The position numbers and the translations under genes are program-made. 64,000 bases of DNA from Dyadobacter sp. CY347 (GTDB lineage Bacteria; Bacteroidota; Bacteroidia; Cytophagales; Spirosomataceae), in contig NZ_JAKFFT010000002.1 of the NCBI RefSeq assembly GCF_021502655.1, positions 1,364,001 through 1,428,000 of the forward strand. Reading direction: 5' to 3'. Below the pieces are notes generated by a model. The model was given only the letters and a program-made list of their open reading frames with translations, searched no databases and was not told the origin of the DNA. Of this stretch, positions 32,273 through 40,504 are shown piece by piece (the stretch's first letter is position 1; every line of letters starts with the position of its first letter).

Positions 32273-33215
32273 GGAAAATGACGCGTTCTTCAAAGTTGCG
32301 GAAGGCGTCTGGGGGTTGACGGACATTATGGTGAATGTATATGTTGTCCAAAATAAAGAGGATAAATCCTGGGTCCTGATTGATGCTGGATTGAAATCTG
32401 CTTATCCCAAGATCAAGAAAATGGTAACCCAGCTGTTCGGGGAGGATGCGCGGCCTTCGGCCATAGTGCTCACCCACGGCCATTTTGATCATGTAGGATC
32501 CTTGAAAAAGTTAGCCGAAGAATGGGATGTCCCTGTATATGCACATTATCTGGAATTGCCTTATCTCAGAGGGAAGTCAAGTTATCCGCCGCCGGATTCC
32601 AGCGTTGGGGGAGGGCTTATGGCTTACATGGCTGACCTTTATTCATCTACACCGATTGACTTGCAAGATCGGGTGAGCGAATTCCCGGGAATCACCGCAG
32701 ATATTCCGTTTATGCCCGAATGGAAATACATTCACACGCCCGGACATGCACCCGGACACGTGAGTTTCTGGCGTGAGAAAGACAAAGTGCTCATTGCCGG
32801 CGATGCTATTGTTACTACAAAGCAGGAATCGGCAACGGCTGTTTTGTTTCAAAAGAAAATCATCAGCGGTCCGCCTAAATATTTTACGTGCAACTGGCTT
32901 AAAGCCGAAGACTCCGTCGATCAGCTTGCTTCCTTGCAACCAAATGTGCTTGCCACCGGCCATGGAAAACCCATGTACGGAAAAGAAATGCAGCAACAAT
33001 TGCTGGAACTGGCTTATTATTTTGAAGAACAAGCCGTGCCTAAGACGGGCCGCTATGTAATGAGTCCTGCCATTACGGACAGCGAAGGGATTGTGTCGGT
33101 GCCAAAGGAAACTACGGAGCCATATCAGTTGCTGTTTACCATTGGCGCGGTTGCTGCATCGGCGGCACTTGGATGGGCATTATTTTCAAAATATAAAATG
33201 CAAAAAAGTTACTAG
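32253..33215 (+). CDS. MBL-fold metallo-hydrolase with a C-terminal membrane helix
   Basis: A 320-residue metallo-beta-lactamase-fold protein. The metal site motif HGHFDH gives His75, His77, Asp79, His80. Further ligands are the His in HTPGHAPGHVSF, Asp in AGDAI, and the late His in TGHGKP. The last 30 residues add a hydrophobic helix (LLFTIGAVAASAALGWALF) followed by basic residues, so the enzyme may be tethered to the membrane. The substrate is unknown; glyoxalase II or lactonase types share this motif. The start is the ATG at 32253. Confidence 0.85.
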   Translation: MEQITTQENDAFFKVAEGVWGLTDIMVNVYVVQNKEDKSWVLIDAGLKSAYPKIKKMVTQLFGEDARPSAIVLTHGHFDHVGSLKKLAEEWDVPVYAHYLELPYLRGKSSYPPPDSSVGGGLMAYMADLYSSTPIDLQDRVSEFPGITADIPFMPEWKYIHTPGHAPGHVSFWREKDKVLIAGDAIVTTKQESATAVLFQKKIISGPPKYFTCNWLKAEDSVDQLASLQPNVLATGHGKPMYGKEMQQQLLELAYYFEEQAVPKTGRYVMSPAITDSEGIVSVPKETTEPYQLLFTIGAVAASAALGWALFSKYKMQKSY

Positions 33216-33487
33216 GCAGGCCTATCGCTGTCTTTTTAGATAAATATTGTTCTCACAATGCCAGGATCAAACTTGGGCGGTGTGCTATGCCAGCACAAAA
33301 TGCCATGAGCTGACCTGGCGTTGTGTGGAAATCTGTGCACTCAGCGACCAGTTTTTTATAGCAAAAAATCGAAATAAACCGATCAGACTCCTGTGCCAGT
33401 TTAACATTGGCTTAAGGAATGATTTTTTAGGTTGATATTTCTCAATTCGTGAGAATTCAGAAGTAAGCAAACAAGTGCTATAACAAA

Positions 33488-33982
33488 ATGGATCAAAAAG
33501 AGATTTACCTTGTTGACGATTCGGAGGATCACAGATATCTGGTCCGGACAATCTTTAAAAAATTTCTTCCCAACTACCACGTGCGTTTCTTCCAGGGTGG
33601 CAGTGAATTGTACCAATTCCTCATCTTACAATCATCCCCGGATTACGCTGGCAGGCTCCCTGCATTAATTATCCTTGATCAGCAAATGCCAGCCATCAGC
33701 GGGCTCGAAGTGCTGAAATTATTGCGGCGGACCCCGGATAATGCAAAAACCAAATGGAAAACAATGCCAATAGTCATTCTGAGTAATGATAATTCAAATG
33801 ACATTGTCAATAAATGCTATCTGGCGGGCGCAAACTCATTTTTTGTGAAACCACTCGAATTTGAAGAACTGCGGTACATGCTGGAAACGATCTGTCATTA
33901 TTGGATGGACTACAACAGGCTACCCGAAGTGAGCCAGAAACAAGCTGAACAAAAGCCAACTGCACTGGATCATGACGAGTAA
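33488..33982 (+). CDS. Single-domain response regulator
   Basis: A 164-residue receiver with phospho-acceptor Asp64 (LDQQMPAISG), Asp10/Asp11 and Lys121 (FVKPLEFEEL). A short charged tail follows the fold and is not a known output domain. It resembles Rcp1-like receivers from light-signalling systems. No kinase is adjacent on this strand; the hybrid kinase at 34656 is on the opposite strand. Confidence 0.87.
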   Translation: MDQKEIYLVDDSEDHRYLVRTIFKKFLPNYHVRFFQGGSELYQFLILQSSPDYAGRLPALIILDQQMPAISGLEVLKLLRRTPDNAKTKWKTMPIVILSNDNSNDIVNKCYLAGANSFFVKPLEFEELRYMLETICHYWMDYNRLPEVSQKQAEQKPTALDHDE

Positions 33983-34179
33983 TTCGCAGTCTGATCCGGC
34001 ACATTCGAATGCGTTTACACACATCCGGGATTCCGGAATTGAATAGCACATTCAGCTTTGTAAATCGCAGCAGGTAAATGTGCCCGGCATGGCTGCGTAT
34101 TATTACCTAATCGGTTGCCATTTAATAATTTAGAAACCGTTTGATAACACAAATTCGCGGATTACGGCTCAATTTGGGT

Positions 34180-34187
34180 TATTTTTG
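34180..34187 (+). promoter_or_regulatory. Promoter -7 box (TATTTTTG)
   Basis: Exact TAnnTTTG match, 24 bp before the GTG at 34212. A TTG at 34185 falls inside it, so the longer reading of the following gene is unlikely. Confidence 0.5.
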
Positions 34188-34211
34188 ACATTATACAAAA
34201 CTAGTAAAACC

Positions 34212-34568
34212 GTGGAAAGCAATAGAGAAATCGGCGCGACGATTATATTATTTGGGATGATAATTTTCTGGGTTTATTCCAGCATCCGGAAAAATCAAAA
34301 AGCAAAACAGAAGCAAAAAATCTTACGTAAAGGCATCCAGGCGAATGCAACGGTCCTGAACATTAAACCAACCGGCGAGTATTCCAACAATTTGCCCGAA
34401 TATCAAATGAAAGTCAAAATCCAGCATCCAAAAGGCACGGACTTTGTCGCAGAGGTTACAGAAACATTGTCCTATTCCAAATACGACGCCATGAAGCAAG
34501 GCAGCCAGGTTTTGGTAAAATATGACCCGGACTATTACAAGCGGGTAATTTTCTTACAAACTGCCTGA
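34212..34568 (+). CDS. Small membrane protein, DUF3592-like
   Basis: 118 residues from a GTG start. One N-terminal helix (about 8-25, IGATIILFGMIIFWVYSSI) is followed by a Lys-rich stretch and a small beta domain (KGIQANATVLNIKPTGEY, then VLVKYDPDYYKRVIFL). The beta part resembles DUF3592 domains, which occur in membrane proteins of unknown role. A strong terminator follows. No link to the neighbours is evident. Confidence 0.55.
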   Translation: MESNREIGATIILFGMIIFWVYSSIRKNQKAKQKQKILRKGIQANATVLNIKPTGEYSNNLPEYQMKVKIQHPKGTDFVAEVTETLSYSKYDAMKQGSQVLVKYDPDYYKRVIFLQTA

Positions 34569-34602
34569 TAAATCAAAAGAGATTATAAATCACACACCTA
34601 TT

Positions 34603-34665
34603 CGCAATTTATTGCGGCTTTTTCAAGGCAACTTCCGGTTATCCGGCGGTTGCCTTTATTTTTTC
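34603..34665. terminator. Double hairpin terminator
   Basis: A short perfect hairpin (34603-34608 with 34611-34616) is followed by a longer one, AAGGCAAC (34625-34632) with GTTGCCTT (34649-34656), whose inner arms are CCGG/CCGG, ending in a T-run. It sits between two convergent genes and overlaps the last codons of the kinase. Confidence 0.75.
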
Positions 34666-36953
34666 CGGTAAGCCGCGATTTTTGTGTATAACTCGTTGGG
34701 GGTAAAAGGTTTGCTAATGTAATCGTTCATCCCTACACGAAAGGCAATGTCTTTAATGTCGAGCATTGCTGACGCGGTGAGCGCAATGATCGGGAGCCGC
34801 GCATATTTCGGGTCTGGCAGATAGCGGATTTTGGCTGTGGCTTCGTAACCGTCCATTTCGGGCATTTGTAAATCCATCAAAACAAGATCATAGTCGTTTT
34901 GCTGGACGATTTCATAGGCAATGAGTCCGTTCTCGGCTACGTCGTACTCGATTTCCCATTGCTTCATGAAGTTTTTCATCAGGAAAATATTCACCGCATT
35001 GTCTTCAACAATCAGCACTCTCATGCCTTTCAGACTTTTGTTGTTGGTGATCAAGTGGCTTGTTTGTTCCTGGACCGGCTTTTCGCTTATTTTAAATGTC
35101 AGGCTAAAATAAAATGCGGAGCCTTCTCCGGGATTGCTGCGGAGGTTTATTGTGCTTTTCTGTAATTCCAGTAACCTTTTGGTAATGGTAAGGCCAAGGC
35201 CCGAGCCTCCGTACTTTCTTGTGGTGTCCGAGGTTGCCTGCGTAAAGCTGTCAAAGATATTATCTACCTTTTCGGGTGGAATGCCTATTCCTGTATCTTT
35301 TATTTCAAAATCAATGGTTACTGAATCCGCATTGCGGTTTGCTATGGAGGCAGAAACAGTTACCTGGCCAACCTCAGTAAATTTCACAGCGTTGCTAACC
35401 AGGTTGGTCAGGATCTGGCCGAGCCGCACCGGGTCACCAATTACATTTAAATTCAGGGCTTTGTCTGCATTCAGCACAAGCGAGATGCCTTTTTCATCGG
35501 CTTTTTGAATGTTACCGGAGCGAATGTTTTCGAGTAATACGAAAATGTTGAAATCCACTTCTTCAAACTCAATTTTCCCCGCTTCTATTTTGCTGAAATC
35601 CAGAATGTCATTGATGAGCACAAGCAGGTTTTCGGCTGAAAATTTCAGGATATTCAGATATTCCATCTGCTCCGGCTTCGGATCGTGTTGCAGCAGCAAG
35701 TGCGTGAAACCGATCACCGCGTTCATAGGTGTGCGTATCTCATGGCTCATTGTCGACAAAAACTGGGATTTAGCAACGGCAGCCATTTCAGCTTGCTCTT
35801 TCGCCTTAATCAGTTCCTGCTCATTTTTCTTTTGCGCATCAATGTCCATAATGGCACCGTAAAGCTTTACTACCCGTCCGGTTTGATCTACAAAAGGTTT
35901 TCCAATGGCATGAATAAACTTGATCTTCCCATCCGGAAGCACAATTCTCAGGTCAAAACTCGCTGGGCTGAGATTGTTCACCGCGTCCTTGATATGCGAG
36001 ATGTATAAATGCATATCATCCGGATGGATCATTTTAGAGAAGAGCTCGGTATTCGGGCCCGCAGAATTGGGTTCCAGGCCAAAGATGCGGAATGCTTCAT
36101 CGGACCAGTAATTCTGCTTCGTTACCAGGTCTGCTTCCCAGCTTCCGCTGTGTGTAAGTTGTTGTGATTCAGCGAGCATTGCCTCATTTCGCCTGATGAC
36201 CTCTTCGGCATTTTTCCTGTGGCTGATATCGTGCCAAACCACCAGCAACACCAGTTTATCATCTACATGCACCGGATTAAGCGTCACTTCAACAGGAAAT
36301 TCGTCTCCATCGAGGCGCTTATGGATCCATTCGAAGCGGTTATAGCCGGTTTCGTGCGCAATGCGGTCCATTTCCAGTGACTTCTCTTCGGAGCGCCGTC
36401 CGTCGGGCTGGAATTCGGGTGAAAATTTTGCGGGATGGATCGAGAGCAGTTCACTTTTATCACGGCAGCGCAGCATGGTTACGGCGGCCTTATTGCAATC
36501 TATAATTCCTTTGTCGTCAATTAATAAGTGCGCATCCGTTGAACGTTCGAAAACGACACTCAGCTTTTCCCGGAGAGAATAACGCTCGTGAATGTCTGTA
36601 ACGGAGCCCACCATTCTTGCTGGTTTTCCATCGATAAACTTCGCGTTTCCGCAACATTCGAAATATCGGTAACCCTTATATTTTGTGCGCAGCCTGATCT
36701 GCACATTATAAGGAATGTTCTGTTCAAGTTGCGCGTCTATTGCGCTGGCAACAATGCCCCGGTCGTCGGGGTGGACGAGCATATTAACAAAATTCTCATA
36801 ACCCGGTGTAATTTCATTCGGCTGATATTCAAGCAATTCGAAAAACCGGTCTGACCACGTCTGCTTGTTTGTATCGAAATCCCAATCCCATATTCCGGCG
36901 TTTATACCGGAAATCACCATTTCCAAAGACTCGATTGTAAATGCTGAACTCAT
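34656..36953 (-). CDS. Hybrid sensor histidine kinase with three PAS domains and receiver
   Basis: A 765-residue soluble protein. PAS domains at about 5-125, 130-255 and 265-380 (WSDRFFELLEY, FKRSTDAHLLIDDKGII-like and WSDEAFRIFGLEP segments). HisKA has His404 (MSHEIRTPMNAVIGF). The HATPase domain follows (RKYGGSGLGLTITKRLL). A C-terminal receiver has Asp694 (LMDLQMPEMDG). No membrane helix. A phosphorelay would need a separate HPt protein, not found in the window. Signal unknown. Confidence 0.9.
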   Translation of the reverse strand: MSSAFTIESLEMVISGINAGIWDWDFDTNKQTWSDRFFELLEYQPNEITPGYENFVNMLVHPDDRGIVASAIDAQLEQNIPYNVQIRLRTKYKGYRYFECCGNAKFIDGKPARMVGSVTDIHERYSLREKLSVVFERSTDAHLLIDDKGIIDCNKAAVTMLRCRDKSELLSIHPAKFSPEFQPDGRRSEEKSLEMDRIAHETGYNRFEWIHKRLDGDEFPVEVTLNPVHVDDKLVLLVVWHDISHRKNAEEVIRRNEAMLAESQQLTHSGSWEADLVTKQNYWSDEAFRIFGLEPNSAGPNTELFSKMIHPDDMHLYISHIKDAVNNLSPASFDLRIVLPDGKIKFIHAIGKPFVDQTGRVVKLYGAIMDIDAQKKNEQELIKAKEQAEMAAVAKSQFLSTMSHEIRTPMNAVIGFTHLLLQHDPKPEQMEYLNILKFSAENLLVLINDILDFSKIEAGKIEFEEVDFNIFVLLENIRSGNIQKADEKGISLVLNADKALNLNVIGDPVRLGQILTNLVSNAVKFTEVGQVTVSASIANRNADSVTIDFEIKDTGIGIPPEKVDNIFDSFTQATSDTTRKYGGSGLGLTITKRLLELQKSTINLRSNPGEGSAFYFSLTFKISEKPVQEQTSHLITNNKSLKGMRVLIVEDNAVNIFLMKNFMKQWEIEYDVAENGLIAYEIVQQNDYDLVLMDLQMPEMDGYEATAKIRYLPDPKYARLPIIALTASAMLDIKDIAFRVGMNDYISKPFTPNELYTKIAAYRKK

Positions 36954-37087
36954 TAGCTAACCTGTTCCATTATTTTTATAAAATTAAGCTAATTTATATG
37001 GCAATGATACTGTATTAAGGGTGAATTTGTAAAACTAGTTTGAATAAAATCTTCCTGCGAACATCGCTTTTGCCGTCACTATTTATA

Positions 37088-37139
37088 TCAAAAACCGCAG
37101 CAGATCGTCCAAACATTCGTTATGGCATCTGCTGCGGTT
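37088..37139 (-). terminator. Terminator of the GapN-like gene
   Basis: A perfect 13-bp stem (37093-37105 with 37127-37139), and on the minus strand the hairpin is followed by a run of five T. It lies 35 bp after the stop of the minus-strand dehydrogenase gene. Confidence 0.75.
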
Positions 37140-37174
37140 ATTTCAGAAAAGCTCAGTTCCGAAAAGTAATTTAT

Positions 37175-38800
37175 TTAAAAAATAAATTTGGTGCTCAGGA
37201 AGTTGGAAGTATCCTCGTGAACGATTTCGTTGATCAGCTGTTTGTTCGCTTCATTCATTTTAAATGCAACGAGTGAGCGGATCGAGAACGAACGGATCGC
37301 GTCGGCGACTGATAATGTTCCTTCCGCGCTGTCTTTACGTCCGGTGAAAGGAAACACATCCGGGCCACGCTGGCATTGGCTGTTGACATTCACACGGCTC
37401 ACCTGGTTTACCAGAGGATCGATCAGCGAAGCAACCTCATCTGCATTGTTACTGAAAATACTCACCTGCTGGCCGTGGGTTGATTCGATCAGATATTCAA
37501 TCGTTTCTTCCAGATCATCAAAAGGCACAACCGGCACGATCGGCCCGAATTGTTCTTCATAATAGAGCTTCATTTTATCATTTACAGGATAAACGACCGC
37601 CGGATAAAAGAAAGAGCCTTCCGAACTTCCGCCGTTTTCGTTCATGATCTGCGCACCATGTTCAAGCGCATCCGTGATGCAGCCGTTCAGATATTCGATT
37701 TTGTTGGTTTCGGGCAGGGGCGTAAGAGCGACCCCTTTTTCCCAGGGCATACCAAATTTCAATTCACCAACCGCAGCGCTGAGTTCTTTCAGGAACTGGT
37801 CGGCAATGCTCCTGTGCACCCAAACGATCTTCAAAGCCGTGCAACGCTGGCCGTTGAAGGAAAGCGAACCGGTAATGATCTCTTTTACAGCCAGGTTAAT
37901 GTCCGCATGAGGCGTAACAATCGCCGCATTTTTCGCATCCAGACCCAGAACAGCACGTAAGCGGTTCACTTTCGGGTGGGATTTTTTCAGTTCATTGGCC
38001 ACTTTGCTGGAACCGATCAGCGTAAGCACATTGATCTTCCCGGATTGCATTAGTCCCGGAACAATGGCATTACCACGACCATAAATCACATTCACGACGC
38101 CTTTTGGAAAGCTGTTCATGAATGCTTCCTGCAAAGGATAATGCAGCAATGTCCCGAATTTCGGAGGCTTGAAAAGTATGGTGTTGCCCATGATCAATGC
38201 GGGGATCAGGGTCGTGAATGTTTCGTTTAACGGATAATTAAATGGTCCCATACAAAGCACCACGCCTAGCGGCGAGCGTCTTACCTGCGCTGCGATGCCA
38301 TCCACAATGTCAAAACCGGAAGAATCGCGGTCCAGGTTTTTCAGGGAATCTATCGTTGCATAAATGTATTCAATGGTCCGGTCAAACTCCTTGGCCGAAT
38401 CGGCAAAAGATTTACCGATTTCCCACATAATGAGTTTCACGATAATGTCCTTTTGCTCAATCATTTTGCCTGTAAACTGCTCCACACGGTGGATCCTCTC
38501 GGCAACACTCATCGTGGGCCATTCGCCGCGGCCATTGTTATAAGCAGCAACGGCAGCATCCAGGGAAGCAGCGGCTTCTTCGGCCGTGCATATTGGGTAA
38601 CTGCCGATTAGTTTTCGTTCCAGCCCGTTTTCGGTTTTAATGCAGACAGGTGAGTAAACCTCGTGCACGGGACCATCCCAGGTCTTCATTTCGCCATTGC
38701 TCAGATACTCCCGCTGATGGATCAGTGAGGGTAACAGGAACTCCGCGGGAATGTCTTTTTCTTCGACAAAGATGTTTTTTAATGTGGAATTGAAATCCAT
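37175..38800 (-). CDS. gapN: GapN-like aldehyde dehydrogenase (ALDH11 type)
   Basis: A 541-residue aldehyde dehydrogenase of the non-phosphorylating, NADP-linked glyceraldehyde-3-phosphate type. The nucleophile is Cys320 (FNGQRCTALK). The place of the usual general-base Glu, 34 residues before it as in Streptococcus GapN (Glu250/Cys284), is Gly286 within LGLDAKN, and an Asp288 lies two residues on. If active, it would bypass the phosphorylating step and yield NADPH. I use the ATG at 38800 because a -7 box lies at 38887-38894. A reading from 38884 would add a poorly coding stretch. Confidence 0.82.
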   Translation of the reverse strand: MDFNSTLKNIFVEEKDIPAEFLLPSLIHQREYLSNGEMKTWDGPVHEVYSPVCIKTENGLERKLIGSYPICTAEEAAASLDAAVAAYNNGRGEWPTMSVAERIHRVEQFTGKMIEQKDIIVKLIMWEIGKSFADSAKEFDRTIEYIYATIDSLKNLDRDSSGFDIVDGIAAQVRRSPLGVVLCMGPFNYPLNETFTTLIPALIMGNTILFKPPKFGTLLHYPLQEAFMNSFPKGVVNVIYGRGNAIVPGLMQSGKINVLTLIGSSKVANELKKSHPKVNRLRAVLGLDAKNAAIVTPHADINLAVKEIITGSLSFNGQRCTALKIVWVHRSIADQFLKELSAAVGELKFGMPWEKGVALTPLPETNKIEYLNGCITDALEHGAQIMNENGGSSEGSFFYPAVVYPVNDKMKLYYEEQFGPIVPVVPFDDLEETIEYLIESTHGQQVSIFSNNADEVASLIDPLVNQVSRVNVNSQCQRGPDVFPFTGRKDSAEGTLSVADAIRSFSIRSLVAFKMNEANKQLINEIVHEDTSNFLSTKFIF

Positions 38801-38886
38801 TGAGTCATTTTTTATTGTGGAACCGTAACATTTTAAACACACTGGGATGATGACGAGATTTTGCCATGTCATCCCTAATACCAAAA

Positions 38887-38894
38887 CAAACTTA
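38887..38894 (-). promoter_or_regulatory. Promoter -7 box (TAAGTTTG) of the GapN-like gene
   Basis: On the minus strand TAAGTTTG fits TAnnTTTG exactly, with a leader of about 80 nt to the start at 38800. Confidence 0.45.
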
Positions 38895-38949
38895 GCGGAA
38901 CTTACAATTCTTTAATGGATTGATTTCGACCTAAAATGACTTAAAATTG

Positions 38950-40278
38950 TCAAATATTACGCTGCTTCGTCATTTTGAAGAAACGGGTAATTAAAAAGAT
39001 CGAAGCCATCGTCAGCCCGAGGATTAATCCCAGCCACATGCCCACGGCACCCATCTCGAAATGAAATGCGAACAGATAACCAACCGGGATTCCAATAACC
39101 CAATAGGCAATGCCAATGAGGAAGGTCGGCGTTTTTACATCCTTAATCCCCCGCAAAAGTCCGGCACCGATCGCCTGGGTGCTGTCGGAGATCTGGAACA
39201 CGGCGGCAAACAGCAGGAGAAGGGCAGCAAGCGCCAGAACTTCTGTGTTTTTATTGAACAGTGTAGGGATCTGGAACCTGAAAGCGGCAAACAGGATCGC
39301 GCAGAGCGTTCCGTAGATCAATGCTGTCAGAATGGTGCTTTTGCCGATAACGAATATTTTGAACCAATCTTTCCTGCCCAGTGCATTGCTTACGCGGATG
39401 GAACCGGCCTGCGCCAGGCCCATAGATACCATAAATGTGAGCGAAGCGCTGCTTAATGCAATTTGGTGCGCAGCTTGCGCCACCGCACCCAATGTGCCTA
39501 TAATAATCCCGGAAACGGCAAAAGCGCCGGCCTCCATGCCAATTTGCAAGCTGCTCGGAACGCCTATATGCAGCAATTCCCGCCAGGTTTTTGCTTTAAA
39601 TTTCCATTGACTGCTGCTTACGGCAATATATCGGGAGAATGTTTTATGTTTCAAAACAACAGCAGCCAGTGCCAAGAACATGCACGTCCGCGTGATCAAT
39701 GTAGCCCAGCCTGCGCCTTCGAGTTCTAGCCGAGGGAAGCCCCAGTTGCCATAGATAAGGAGCCAGTTGAGCAAAATGTTCAGCGGCATCCCGGCGAGCG
39801 ACAGGATCATGGCAGTTCGGGTGTATTCGAGCCCGTCCGCAAATTGTTTCAGCGTCATGAAAAGCAGCATGGGAATGATGGACAAGCCCATTAATTTCAT
39901 AAAAGGGATCGCCAGCTCCACCACTTCGGGATCCTGTCCCAGGTTATGCAGCAAGCCTTTTCCAAAAACCAGCGTCAGGGAAATCGCTACGGCCGTTAAT
40001 GCACAAAGGCAAAAGCCATTGAACAAATAATGAGAAACCAGCTGAGAATCGCGGCGTCCATTTGCGAGGGAAACCATTTGGGAAACCGAAATGGTCATGC
40101 CTATGCCGATCACAAATGGAATGTTCATGGCATTAATGACCAGGGCGGCGGCGGCAAGTTGCTTGTAACTAATCGCGCCGACCATGGCGCTATCGATCAG
40201 GTGGAGGGCCATTTGGGCGAGTTCTCCGATAATGATAGGTAAAGCTAATTTTAATGTTTGTGATGCTTCGGTTTTCAT
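38950..40278 (-). CDS. MATE-family efflux transporter
   Basis: A 442-residue multidrug and toxin extrusion protein with about 12 membrane helices in two homologous halves. The halves begin LKLALPIIIGELAQMALHLIDSAMVG and WRELLHIGVPSSLQIGMEAGAFAVSG. Members exchange Na+ or H+ for cationic drugs and toxic metabolites in the inner membrane. It lies 149 bp upstream of the GapN-like gene on the same strand but has its own -7 box. Confidence 0.9.
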   Translation of the reverse strand: MKTEASQTLKLALPIIIGELAQMALHLIDSAMVGAISYKQLAAAALVINAMNIPFVIGIGMTISVSQMVSLANGRRDSQLVSHYLFNGFCLCALTAVAISLTLVFGKGLLHNLGQDPEVVELAIPFMKLMGLSIIPMLLFMTLKQFADGLEYTRTAMILSLAGMPLNILLNWLLIYGNWGFPRLELEGAGWATLITRTCMFLALAAVVLKHKTFSRYIAVSSSQWKFKAKTWRELLHIGVPSSLQIGMEAGAFAVSGIIIGTLGAVAQAAHQIALSSASLTFMVSMGLAQAGSIRVSNALGRKDWFKIFVIGKSTILTALIYGTLCAILFAAFRFQIPTLFNKNTEVLALAALLLLFAAVFQISDSTQAIGAGLLRGIKDVKTPTFLIGIAYWVIGIPVGYLFAFHFEMGAVGMWLGLILGLTMASIFLITRFFKMTKQRNI

Positions 40279-40308
40279 GGAACGCTAACAGATGCTAAAA
40301 AAAGACTG

Positions 40309-40316
40309 CAAAGGTA
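40309..40316 (-). promoter_or_regulatory. Promoter -7 box (TACCTTTG) of the MATE gene
   Basis: Exact consensus on the minus strand, 30 bp before the ATG at 40278. The -33 region shows no clear TTG. Confidence 0.45.
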
Positions 40317-40453
40317 AATAACCGATCCGGATAAACTTTGATTCGCTAAAAAGTCACTTCTTTAATTCAGCCCGTCATCAGTCCAGGACAATGCTGAAAT
40401 TATTCGTCTGTCCAGTAAGTTGGTAGAGTAAAAACAATGAGAAAATAGGTTTC

Positions 40454-40461
40454 TATATTTG
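40454..40461 (+). promoter_or_regulatory. Promoter -7 box (TATATTTG) of the outer membrane receptor gene
   Basis: Exact consensus 43 bp before the ATG at 40505, giving a leader near 38 nt. No clear -33 box is seen. Confidence 0.5.
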
Positions 40462-40504
40462 TACAAAAAACAGAATATCGACAAAACGCTTACAAATTTT
40501 TATA

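Noticed and set aside
37040..37276. 78-residue plus-strand frame after the hybrid kinase
   Set aside because: It crosses the terminator and the end of the GapN-like gene and has no domain.
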